From Cytophagales bacterium (GTDB taxonomy: Bacteria; Bacteroidota; Bacteroidia; Cytophagales; Cyclobacteriaceae): DNA of 6,698 nucleotides. Numbering within the stretch: position 1 is the stretch's first letter; the number at the start of each line of letters is the position of its first letter. The DNA is taken from positions 1 to 6,698 of the forward strand of contig JAJCYK010000462.1 of NCBI GenBank assembly GCA_029262935.1, given 5' to 3'. The notes under the pieces were generated by a model. It saw only the letters and a list, made by a program, of their open reading frames with translations, ran no database searches and was not told the DNA's origin. Shown here piece after piece: positions 1-5,762 of the stretch. A program made the position numbers and the translations under genes.

Positions 1-195
1 ATCTTTAATTTCTTGACTAAAATCCCCAATTATAAAGCCAATATCCGTCACCGGCTCTGGACAAACTTTTGCTATGTCCTCCACGAGCCGATGCACAATG
101 GGCTTGCCGGCAATAGGCATTAACGGTTTGGGTACAGTAAGCGTGTGCGGCCTCAGTCGTGTACCTTGCCCCGCCATTGGAATGATTATCTTCAT
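1..195 (-). CDS. Sugar-phosphate nucleotidyltransferase, N-terminal part (cut by window edge)
   Basis: Only the first 65 codons are present, read from the ATG at 193-195; the gene runs off the left edge. The protein begins MKIIIPMAGQGTRLRPHTLT and continues with VPKPLMPIAGKPIV. This is the nucleotide-binding signature of the RmlA/GlmU-type nucleotidyltransferase fold: a glycine-rich loop with GTRLRP at residues 11-16, then PKPL near 22-25 with its conserved lysine. Such enzymes join a sugar 1-phosphate to an NTP, releasing pyrophosphate and giving an activated sugar for surface glycans or cell-wall precursors in the cytoplasm. The sugar and nucleotide cannot be decided, because the specificity region lies outside the window. 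It follows the flippase on the same strand after an 82-base gap, which fits a glycan role. From general knowledge of the phylum, a flippase is often found near such a gene. Confidence 0.9.
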   Translation of the reverse strand, partial: MKIIIPMAGQGTRLRPHTLTVPKPLMPIAGKPIVHRLVEDIAKVCPEPVTDIGFIIGDFSQEIKD

Positions 196-207
196 AGGTT
201 TGTCTCT

Positions 208-242
208 AAAAAAAAATGCCCTCTAATTTGGATTGGTGAGGG
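208..242 (-). terminator. Terminator-like hairpin with U-tract before the nucleotidyltransferase
   Basis: On the minus strand a CCCTC arm (238-242) can pair with GAGGG (219-223). An inner AAT/ATT pairing is also possible. The right arm is followed after two bases by nine T residues (208-216). This is the shape of an intrinsic terminator, although the GC stem is only 5 bp. It would end the flippase transcript. However, the U-tract stops only 12 bases before the ATG at 195, so it could instead act as a leader or attenuator hairpin for the nucleotidyltransferase. The pairing is seen; the function is inferred. Confidence 0.4.
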
Positions 243-256
243 AAAATACCTTTGGA

Positions 257-268
257 TTTTGTACAAAA
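257..268. repeat. 12-base perfect palindrome
   Basis: TTTTGTACAAAA is perfectly self-complementary. It lies about 10 bases past the stop codon of the flippase, in the gap before the nucleotidyltransferase. Perfect symmetry over 12 bases could mark a dimeric repressor site, but chance is possible in AT-rich spacer DNA, and only one copy was noticed. Confidence 0.35.
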
Positions 269-271
269 ATA
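264..271 (-). promoter_or_regulatory. Possible -7 promoter element for the nucleotidyltransferase
   Basis: The minus strand reads TATTTTTG, an exact match to the Bacteroidota -7 consensus TAnnTTTG. No TTTG or TTG lies 18-20 bases upstream, so the -33 half is missing or degenerate. If used, transcription would begin near 260 and the leader would contain the hairpin at 219-242. It overlaps the palindrome at 257-268. This is a weak call. Confidence 0.2.
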
Positions 272-277
272 AGAAAT

Positions 278-1771
278 TTATGTGGTTTTCGCATATAAAT
301 TCCTTTTTTCAATAAGGTAAATAGCACCTATGTAGGTTAAGGGGATCATGAGATTTATCAAGTTGTTAACACCGGTATTATCACCTTGTATCAAAGGAAT
401 TGCGTATATAAGCCCTAAGCTTATTACTAAATACATAAAAATGCCTTTCCAGTGATAGGGTATGGGAAAATGCTTACGACCCCAATAGTAACAGAGTACG
501 GCCATACTTCCATAACACAAAACACTGGCTATAGCCGAGCCCGTGTAACCAATTAGAGGAATCATCACAATGTTGGCTAAGATGGTAATGGTCGCCCCAA
601 TCAAGCTGATGTAGGTGCCCACAAGCGTTTTATCTACCAACTTGAACCAAATAGAGATATTCACATATATTCCAAAGAGCAACTTGCCAAAAAGTAAAAT
701 GGGTACCAAAAACAACGCTTCACGATAGGCTGCTTGACGTAGAAAGACCTTTCCCAATAGGTCCAGATTCAAGCTTACAGTTACCAATATTACTGTACAA
801 GTAATGACAAAATAATAAAGAACTTTTGCAAATAATTCCGGTGCCTCACGGTTGTCTGCCTGAGAAAAGAAGAAGGGTTCACCAGCATATCTAAAAGCTT
901 GGATGGCTAATAACATGAATATGCTTAATTTGAAACTGGCACCGTAAATGCCTAAAGCCCCCATGCTGGAGGTACCTTCATAAAAATCTGGTGGCAGTAG
1001 GGCCGGAATCAATAATTTATCGGCTTGTTCATTGGCAATTCCTGCCAAACCCATGAGAAAGATTGGCAGCCCATAAATCAACAAAGGCTTCAATTTATCC
1101 CAAGAAAATTGCAGCCGAATTTGCATAAAATACTTGCGCAGAAACAGCAAGATCAATGCATTGCCCAGTAAGTTGGCTAAAAAGACATAGCCTACTCCGA
1201 AGTCCTTTCGATAATATAGATTTATCCATGATTTCAAACTTGGCATAAAGCCCTGTTCTACTAAATAAGGTAATAACAGGAACATCAAGTTTAAGAAGAT
1301 AGTAAAAACAATGGCACCTAGTTTGGCAATTGCAAATGTCATAGGCTTGTTTTCAAGTCTAAGACGGGCAAAGGGTATGGCAGCTATTGCATCGATGTAG
1401 AGAATAATTCCTAAAAAAGTAACTAAATGAGCTTGATCTGGCTGCCCCAGGTAATTGGCGATTGGCTGTGCGTTAAGTAATAGAACGGCCGTGATTAGGG
1501 TACTGGAAACGAGCATTAAGCTGGCGGCCATTTGGTATGTTTTACTCAGGTCTCCTTTACTGGCAAACCGGAAAAATGCAGTTTCCATGCCATAAGTATA
1601 AACGATATTAAAAAAGGCCACGTAGGCATATAGCTTAGTTACAACTCCGTATTCACTGTCCATGAACACTGTGGTATAGAGTGGAACCAATAAGTAATTT
1701 AACATTCTACCTACGATGCTGGAGATGCCGTAGACCGCAGTTTCACCGGCCAGTTTTTTTAATAAGTTCAT
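278..1771 (-). CDS. Polysaccharide/lipopolysaccharide flippase (Wzx-like, MOP superfamily)
   Basis: A 497-residue integral membrane protein with about 12-14 hydrophobic segments, roughly at 13-33, 44-62, 81-101, 115-135, 145-170, 192-212, 228-247, 272-292, 316-336, 352-372, 385-404, 409-428, 444-460 and 470-486. The start MNLLKKLAGETAVYGISSIV followed by a GRMLNYLLVPLYT stretch, and the later YGLPIFLMGLAG segment with the nearby charged EQADK, are typical of the polysaccharide biosynthesis exporter family, as is the length. The likely role is moving a lipid-linked oligosaccharide across the inner membrane; the substrate is unknown. The ATG lies 21 bases after the enoyl-CoA hydratase stop, and a 13-base inverted repeat sits just before it. 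No clear Shine-Dalgarno sequence is seen. Codons 4-6 contain a run of seven A. Downstream lies the nucleotidyltransferase, consistent with surface-glycan assembly. Confidence 0.88.
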   Translation of the reverse strand: MNLLKKLAGETAVYGISSIVGRMLNYLLVPLYTTVFMDSEYGVVTKLYAYVAFFNIVYTYGMETAFFRFASKGDLSKTYQMAASLMLVSSTLITAVLLLNAQPIANYLGQPDQAHLVTFLGIILYIDAIAAIPFARLRLENKPMTFAIAKLGAIVFTIFLNLMFLLLPYLVEQGFMPSLKSWINLYYRKDFGVGYVFLANLLGNALILLFLRKYFMQIRLQFSWDKLKPLLIYGLPIFLMGLAGIANEQADKLLIPALLPPDFYEGTSSMGALGIYGASFKLSIFMLLAIQAFRYAGEPFFFSQADNREAPELFAKVLYYFVITCTVILVTVSLNLDLLGKVFLRQAAYREALFLVPILLFGKLLFGIYVNISIWFKLVDKTLVGTYISLIGATITILANIVMIPLIGYTGSAIASVLCYGSMAVLCYYWGRKHFPIPYHWKGIFMYLVISLGLIYAIPLIQGDNTGVNNLINLMIPLTYIGAIYLIEKRNLYAKTT

Positions 1772-1773
1772 TA

Positions 1774-1786
1774 AAACCGGCGGTTT
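1774..1786. repeat. Inverted repeat in the flippase translation-start region
   Basis: AAACCG-G-CGGTTT on the plus strand: two perfect 6-base arms around one central base, which as RNA could form a 5-bp stem with a 3-base loop. It fills most of the 21-base gap between the enoyl-CoA hydratase stop and the flippase ATG, ending two bases before the ATG. It could limit ribosome access, act as a weak transcript end, or bind a protein. No U-tract longer than four follows, so a terminator is less likely. Confidence 0.35.
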
Positions 1787-1792
1787 CCCATG

Positions 1793-2578
1793 TTAGTTTC
1801 CTGTGAATTTTGGGGGACGTTTTTCAAGAAATGCGGATGTCCCTTCCTTAAAATCTTGGGTAGCACAACAATTTGCAAATCCATTAGCTTCTGTTTGATA
1901 ACCATTTTGGCCGGGCTCGTATGCTGCATTCACACTTTGAATTACCATTTCTAGTGCTCTAGGAGCTTTACTCAAAATCTTGTTGAGCAGCTCATGGGTT
2001 TTTTCCCATAATTGCTCTTGGGTTGCAGTCACATGGTTGATCAACCCAAGATCTGCCGCTTGTTCCGCATCGATGATATCACCAGTAAGCAACAACTCCA
2101 AAGCCTTTGATTTACCTATCAATTGGCTCAAACGTTGAGTCCCTCCATAACCGGGAATTACCCCCAAATTAACTTCTGGTTGACCGAATTTAGCGGTCTG
2201 TACGGCAATTCTTAAATGACAAGACATGGCGAGTTCACAGCCTCCGCCTAAAGCATAGCCGTTAATTGCAGCAATAATTGGTTTTGGAGCATTTTCAATC
2301 ATTCGAAATACTTCCTGACCAATCTCGGCATACTTTCGACCGTTCAATTCGTTGAGCTGAGCTACTTCACTGATGTCCGCACCTGCCACAAAGGATTTGC
2401 CTCCAATCCCGGTAATAATGCCTGCTCGAATTTCCGTATCATCGTAAATGACACGTACTGCAAGTCTTAATTCTTCAATAGTAGCAGTGTTTAAAGCATT
2501 TAACTTGTCCTCGCGATTGATTGTGATCGTAGCTATGGAATTTTCAATCGCAAAAATCAAATTGCTGAATTTTAACAT
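1793..2578 (-). CDS. Enoyl-CoA hydratase/isomerase (crotonase family)
   Basis: A complete 261-residue crotonase-fold protein, the normal length for a single-domain enoyl-CoA hydratase. Visible motifs are NREDKLNALN (21-30), the oxyanion-hole strand FVAGADIS (63-70), NGYALGGGCELA (106-117) and FGQPEVNLGVIPGYGGTQRL (131-150). Glu115 and Glu135 match the two catalytic glutamates of mitochondrial crotonase, so hydration of a 2-enoyl-CoA to the 3-hydroxyacyl-CoA is the best guess. Short-chain substrates such as crotonyl-CoA are plausible, but specificity cannot be read from sequence. It is a soluble cytoplasmic enzyme, expected to be oligomeric from the family. It lies 61 bases downstream of threonine dehydrogenase and 21 bases upstream of the flippase, all on the minus strand; no functional link to either is obvious. 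A promoter-like pair lies in the upstream gap, so it may have its own transcript. Confidence 0.92.
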   Translation of the reverse strand: MLKFSNLIFAIENSIATITINREDKLNALNTATIEELRLAVRVIYDDTEIRAGIITGIGGKSFVAGADISEVAQLNELNGRKYAEIGQEVFRMIENAPKPIIAAINGYALGGGCELAMSCHLRIAVQTAKFGQPEVNLGVIPGYGGTQRLSQLIGKSKALELLLTGDIIDAEQAADLGLINHVTATQEQLWEKTHELLNKILSKAPRALEMVIQSVNAAYEPGQNGYQTEANGFANCCATQDFKEGTSAFLEKRPPKFTGN

Positions 2579-2597
2579 AGAGCAGGGCGTTTTTTCT

Positions 2598-2629
2598 TAA
2601 AGATAGCAGGAGCTTGGGTATTCACCAAT
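2598..2629 (-). promoter_or_regulatory. Possible promoter of the enoyl-CoA hydratase
   Basis: The minus strand reads ATTG (2626-2629), 20 bases, then TATCTTTA (2598-2605). This matches the Bacteroidota TTTG / TAnnTTTG pair with one mismatch in each half and about normal spacing. Transcription would start near 2594, leaving about 15 bases before the ATG at 2578. It lies in the 61-base gap after threonine dehydrogenase. Low-complexity motifs like this occur by chance. Confidence 0.25.
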
Positions 2630-2639
2630 AGATAACCTT

Positions 2640-3608
2640 TCAAAGTGTAGGATTCTCAGAAATCACTAGCGACAAGTTTCTTATCATTTCAACGGTCATT
2701 GAGGAAAGATCATGCTGAGGTTCCCAAGACCAATCGAAACGCGCTTGCTTATCATCCAAACTTTGGGGCCAGGAGGCTGCAATCTCTTGTCGGTAGTCCG
2801 GAAGGTATTTAATAGCGAAATTTTCAATGTGTTTGGATATCTCTGCGGCCAATTGCTGCGGTGTGAAGTCAATCGCGCTGATATTGTATGAGGTACGCAC
2901 GGAAATGTTTTCTGCAGGAGCTTGCATAAGTTCTAAGGTAGCCTTAATTGCATCAGGCATAAACATCATCGGTAGCTGGGTGTCCTCCTTTAGAAAGCAA
3001 ACGAATTCTTTTTTCTGAAGAGCGCTATGAAAGATGTCAATGGCATAGTCGGTGGTACCTCCACCTGGCGGTGATTTGTAGCTTATTAATCCTGGAAACC
3101 GAACGCTACGTACATCCAGTTGGTACTGCTGGTGGTAATAATTGCACCATAATTCTCCTGCTAGTTTGCTTATCCCATAAACCGTATTTGGGTCCATAGT
3201 GCAAATTTGAGGGGTATTAATGGAGGGGGTGTTTGATCCAAATGCGGCAATTGAACTAGGCCAAAAAACCTTCTTAAGCTTATGTTTCCTAGCACATTCA
3301 AGCACATTTAGCAAACCATCCATGTTTAGTTTCCAAGCCAATTGAGGGTTTTGCTCTCCTTTTGCGGATAATAAGGCGGCTAAATGATAAATTTGAGTCA
3401 CGCCATGCCGGTCTACTATGGCCTCCAAACTTTGGGAATCAAGTACATCCAATTGTTCAAATACCATATTGGAGACCAATGGAATGGGTCCATGGATATC
3501 GGAAACAATTATGTTTTCCTTACCATGATGTGCCGCTAAGGCTATAGACAGTTCGGAACCTAGCTGACCACAGGCTCCAGTTACCAATACTCGTTCCATA
3601 AGATGCAT
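2640..3608 (-). CDS. tdh: L-threonine 3-dehydrogenase, short-chain (epimerase-like) type
   Basis: A 322-residue extended SDR protein that should oxidise L-threonine with NAD+ to 2-amino-3-oxobutyrate in the cytoplasm. Visible features, numbered from the first Met: Rossmann motif GACGQLG (11-17), acidic Asp37 after the second strand for the NAD ribose, SS at 118-119, catalytic Tyr144 and Lys148 in YGISK, GGGTTDYA (182-189), and DWSWEPQHDL (292-301) near the C terminus. The last two motifs separate this family from generic NAD-sugar epimerases. It is not homologous to the zinc-dependent Tdh of E. coli. The divergent neighbour kbl encodes the next enzyme, which strongly supports the assignment. 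Two starts are possible: ATG at 3608 and ATG at 3599. The second gives MERVLVTGACGQ, matches the usual family N terminus better, and leaves a more reasonable leader from the predicted promoter. Confidence 0.9.
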   Translation of the reverse strand: MHLMERVLVTGACGQLGSELSIALAAHHGKENIIVSDIHGPIPLVSNMVFEQLDVLDSQSLEAIVDRHGVTQIYHLAALLSAKGEQNPQLAWKLNMDGLLNVLECARKHKLKKVFWPSSIAAFGSNTPSINTPQICTMDPNTVYGISKLAGELWCNYYHQQYQLDVRSVRFPGLISYKSPPGGGTTDYAIDIFHSALQKKEFVCFLKEDTQLPMMFMPDAIKATLELMQAPAENISVRTSYNISAIDFTPQQLAAEISKHIENFAIKYLPDYRQEIAASWPQSLDDKQARFDWSWEPQHDLSSMTVEMIRNLSLVISENPTL

Positions 3609-3618
3609 CTTACTGCTG

Positions 3619-3649
3619 CGAAATTACAAATTCTCACAGTTTCACCAAA
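3619..3649 (-). promoter_or_regulatory. Predicted promoter of threonine dehydrogenase
   Basis: The minus strand reads TTTG (3646-3649), 19 bases, then TAATTTCG (3619-3626). This is a full -33 match and seven of eight positions of the Bacteroidota -7 motif TAnnTTTG, with normal spacing. The expected transcript start is near 3615, giving a leader of about 16 bases to the ATG at 3599 or 7 bases to the ATG at 3608. It is among the better promoter matches in the window, but it has not been tested. Confidence 0.4.
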
Positions 3650-3657
3650 TGCAATTT
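3647..3657. promoter_or_regulatory. Possible shared operator between divergent promoters
   Basis: AAAT-GCA-ATTT, a short inverted repeat with 4-base arms and a 3-base centre. It lies almost exactly between the back-to-back -33 elements predicted for threonine dehydrogenase and kbl, and overlaps the former. The position suits a regulator acting on both genes, but the repeat is short and AT-rich, so chance is a real alternative. Confidence 0.2.
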
Positions 3658-3687
3658 CTTGTAGCACGTTTATTTTTCTTAATTTTA
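3658..3687 (+). promoter_or_regulatory. Predicted promoter of kbl
   Basis: CTTG (3658-3661), 18 bases, then TAATTTTA (3680-3687). This matches the Bacteroidota TTTG / TAnnTTTG pair with one mismatch in each half. Transcription would begin near 3691, about 19 bases before the kbl ATG. It stands back to back with the predicted threonine dehydrogenase promoter, with only eight bases between the two -33 elements. Confidence 0.3.
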
Positions 3688-3709
3688 GCACTTCACAAAT
3701 GAACAACAG

Positions 3710-4900
3710 ATGTACGGTAATTTAAAAACTCAGCTACAAAACGAACTAAAATCCATCACGGAGGCAGGGCTTTATAAGTCAGAACGTGTCATTATCACAC
3801 CACAGGGGGCCGTGATCAAAACTGATGATGGAAAGGAAGTGATTAATTTTTGTGCTAATAATTACCTGGGTTTGTCCTCGCACCCGAAGGTGCTAAAGGC
3901 CGCAAAAGACGCTATCGACACGCATGGATACGGCATGTCTTCCGTGCGATTCATCTGTGGCACACAAAAAATCCACAAAGATCTGGAGGCAAAAATTTCA
4001 AACTTTTTGGGAACTGAAGATACCATTCTTTACGCTGCTGCCTTTGATGCCAATGGCGGGGTATTCGAACCCTTGTTCAACGCGGAAGATGCCATTATTT
4101 CAGATACTTTGAATCACGCCTCTATAATTGATGGCGTACGCTTGTGCAAAGCCCAAAGGTATAGATACCTACACAACGATATGGATGACCTGGAAGAACA
4201 ACTTAAAAAATCCATGGCACAACGGCATCGTATTATTGTTACTGACGGAGTTTTTTCAATGGACGGAACCATTGCCCAATTGGATAAGATTTGTGAATTA
4301 GCTGAAAAATACCAGGCTTTAGTAATGTCAGATGAGTGCCACTCCACTGGATTTGTGGGTAAAACGGGTAGAGGGGTTCACGAATATCGAAATGTGATGG
4401 GGAGGGTGGACCTTATAACAGGTACTCTAGGTAAGGCCTTAGGTGGAGCCTCCGGGGGCTTTACATCTGGTCACAAAGAAATTATTGAGTTACTTAGACA
4501 AAGGTCTCGTCCTTACCTCTTCTCGAATACGTTGGCACCAACAATCACTGCCAGTTCTTTGGAGGTACTTGATATGTTGACTGAGACCACTGCGTTACGA
4601 GACCAGTTGGAGGAAAACACCCAGTACTTCCGAGCTCAAATGACAGCTTCTGGGTTTGATATTAAAGAGGGATCCCACCCCATAGTACCTATCATGTTGT
4701 ACGAGGCGGAGCTATCCCAAAGGATGGCCGAAAAGCTTTTAGCACGAGGGATTTATGTAATTGGGTTCTATTATCCGGTGGTACCACAAGGGCAGGCTCG
4801 TATAAGAGTTCAAATTTCAGCTGTTCATCAAAGAGAACATCTGGATAAAGCGATAGCTGCTTTTAAAGAAGTAGGCTTAGAACTAGGGGTTATTAGTTAA
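3710..4900 (+). CDS. kbl: Glycine C-acetyltransferase (2-amino-3-ketobutyrate CoA ligase)
   Basis: A complete 396-residue PLP enzyme of the alpha-oxoamine synthase family, close to the 398 residues of E. coli Kbl. It cleaves 2-amino-3-oxobutyrate with CoA to glycine and acetyl-CoA. Visible motifs are [14 protein letters not shown] (46-59), [11 protein letters not shown] (76-86), AFDANGG (111-117), NHASIIDG with His136 expected to stack on the PLP ring (135-142), SDECHSTGF with Asp208 and His211 (207-215), and GTLGKALGG (238-246), where Lys242 should bind [11 protein letters not shown] (364-371) is the usual C-terminal motif. The intact NNYLGLS and SSVRFICGT segments fit Kbl better than the related KAS/BioF/ALAS enzymes. 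Its divergent neighbour makes its unstable substrate. The ATG at 3710 gives the usual family N terminus MYG; no Shine-Dalgarno sequence is visible. The last eight bases overlap the 3' end of cdaA on the opposite strand. Confidence 0.96.
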   Translation: MYGNLKTQLQNELKSITEAGLYKSERVIITPQGAVIKTDDGKEVINFCANNYLGLSSHPKVLKAAKDAIDTHGYGMSSVRFICGTQKIHKDLEAKISNFLGTEDTILYAAAFDANGGVFEPLFNAEDAIISDTLNHASIIDGVRLCKAQRYRYLHNDMDDLEEQLKKSMAQRHRIIVTDGVFSMDGTIAQLDKICELAEKYQALVMSDECHSTGFVGKTGRGVHEYRNVMGRVDLITGTLGKALGGASGGFTSGHKEIIELLRQRSRPYLFSNTLAPTITASSLEVLDMLTETTALRDQLEENTQYFRAQMTASGFDIKEGSHPIVPIMLYEAELSQRMAEKLLARGIYVIGFYYPVVPQGQARIRVQISAVHQREHLDKAIAAFKEVGLELGVIS

Positions 4901-5762
4901 CCTTAGCTACTTTTGGATCTTGATCAATTTGTGTGGGTTCATCACTGGGACTGGACGATTTTGATTGATCTTCTTCCAGCAGGTAATTTAATATGCGTGC
5001 TCGTAATTCTTGAGATGATAAATTGTGCATCATCTTCCCATTACGCGCGAGAGACATTTGCCCTGTTTCTTCGGAAACAACCATTACTAAAGTATCCGAA
5101 GCTTCCGACATACCTAATGCCGCGCGATGACGCAAACCGTACTGAGCTGGTAAGTTATCCATTTCCGAAATAGGTAGAATACATCTGGCTGCCACAATTT
5201 TGTTATGATACAAAATGACTGCCCCATCATGTAAGGGAGACTGTTTATTGAAAATTGCCAGGAGCAATCGTTTGGAGATATCCGCATGAATAGCGTCCCC
5301 AGATTCTGCATAAAACTTTAGGGGCGAGTTTCTGGAAAAGACAATTAATGCACCGTTATTTAACCCACCTAGACTTTTTGCCGCCTCCAGTACTGGCGTT
5401 ATATCCAATTGATGCACATTGGTTTTTCGGCCCCACAAGTGGTTGAGTAGATTGTCCCGATCCAAAGAAGTGGTTTTGCCAATTAACAAAAGAAACTTGC
5501 GAATTTCGGGTTGAAAAAGAATGATCACAGCAATCACACCTACACCCATAAATTGTCCTAGAATGGATGTTAATAGGTCCATTTGGGCAGCTTTTACGAC
5601 CAAGAAGATAAGGTACAGGGACAGAAAGCCCAAGAATACTTTTACTGCCACACTACCCCTCATTAATTTATAGACCTGGTATAGTAAGAAGCTGACCAAG
5701 GCGATATCAATGATGTCTACCCATTTAACTTCTAAAAACCCGATATGAAAAAGTAGCGTCAC
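4893..5762 (-). CDS. cdaA: Membrane-anchored diadenylate cyclase CdaA (DisA_N domain)
   Basis: A 289-residue protein that should condense two ATP into cyclic di-AMP at the inner membrane. Three hydrophobic segments at about 14-31, 38-56 and 63-84 precede the cyclase domain. That domain carries both hallmark motifs, DGA (179-181) within SPLHDGAVI and RHR (211-213) within [13 protein letters not shown] hydrophilic Ser/Asp/Glu-rich tail (about 263-289) follows the domain. The start is GTG at 5762: the codon immediately upstream in the same frame is TAA, and the next in-frame Met is residue 34, which would remove the first membrane segment. The GTG overlaps the folP TGA by four bases (GTGA), implying translational coupling. 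Firmicutes pair cdaA with cdaR and glmM; neither is adjacent here. The 3' end overlaps kbl convergently by eight bases, with no obvious terminator. Confidence 0.95.
   Translation of the reverse strand: MTLLFHIGFLEVKWVDIIDIALVSFLLYQVYKLMRGSVAVKVFLGFLSLYLIFLVVKAAQMDLLTSILGQFMGVGVIAVIILFQPEIRKFLLLIGKTTSLDRDNLLNHLWGRKTNVHQLDITPVLEAAKSLGGLNNGALIVFSRNSPLKFYAESGDAIHADISKRLLLAIFNKQSPLHDGAVILYHNKIVAARCILPISEMDNLPAQYGLRHRAALGMSEASDTLVMVVSEETGQMSLARNGKMMHNLSSQELRARILNYLLEEDQSKSSSPSDEPTQIDQDPKVAKVN

Noticed and set aside
2572..2655. A 27-codon open frame spanning the gap between threonine dehydrogenase and the hydratase, ending KKKRPALC with a TAA that overlaps the hydratase ATG
   Set aside because: It has no ATG, only a possible internal TTG, is very short and has no recognisable family. 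The protein-like look is probably chance, although a coupling leader peptide cannot be excluded.
2827..3018. A 63-codon plus-strand frame inside the threonine dehydrogenase gene
   Set aside because: It is antisense to a well-supported gene and shows no domain or credible start context.
3699..3725. An 8-codon ATG mini-ORF overlapping the kbl start in another frame
   Set aside because: Short AT-rich frames of this kind are common by chance. The peptide shows no run of regulatory codons such as threonine or glycine.
4114..4347. A 77-codon open frame on the minus strand inside kbl
   Set aside because: It lies wholly opposite a strongly conserved enzyme gene and has no recognisable features.
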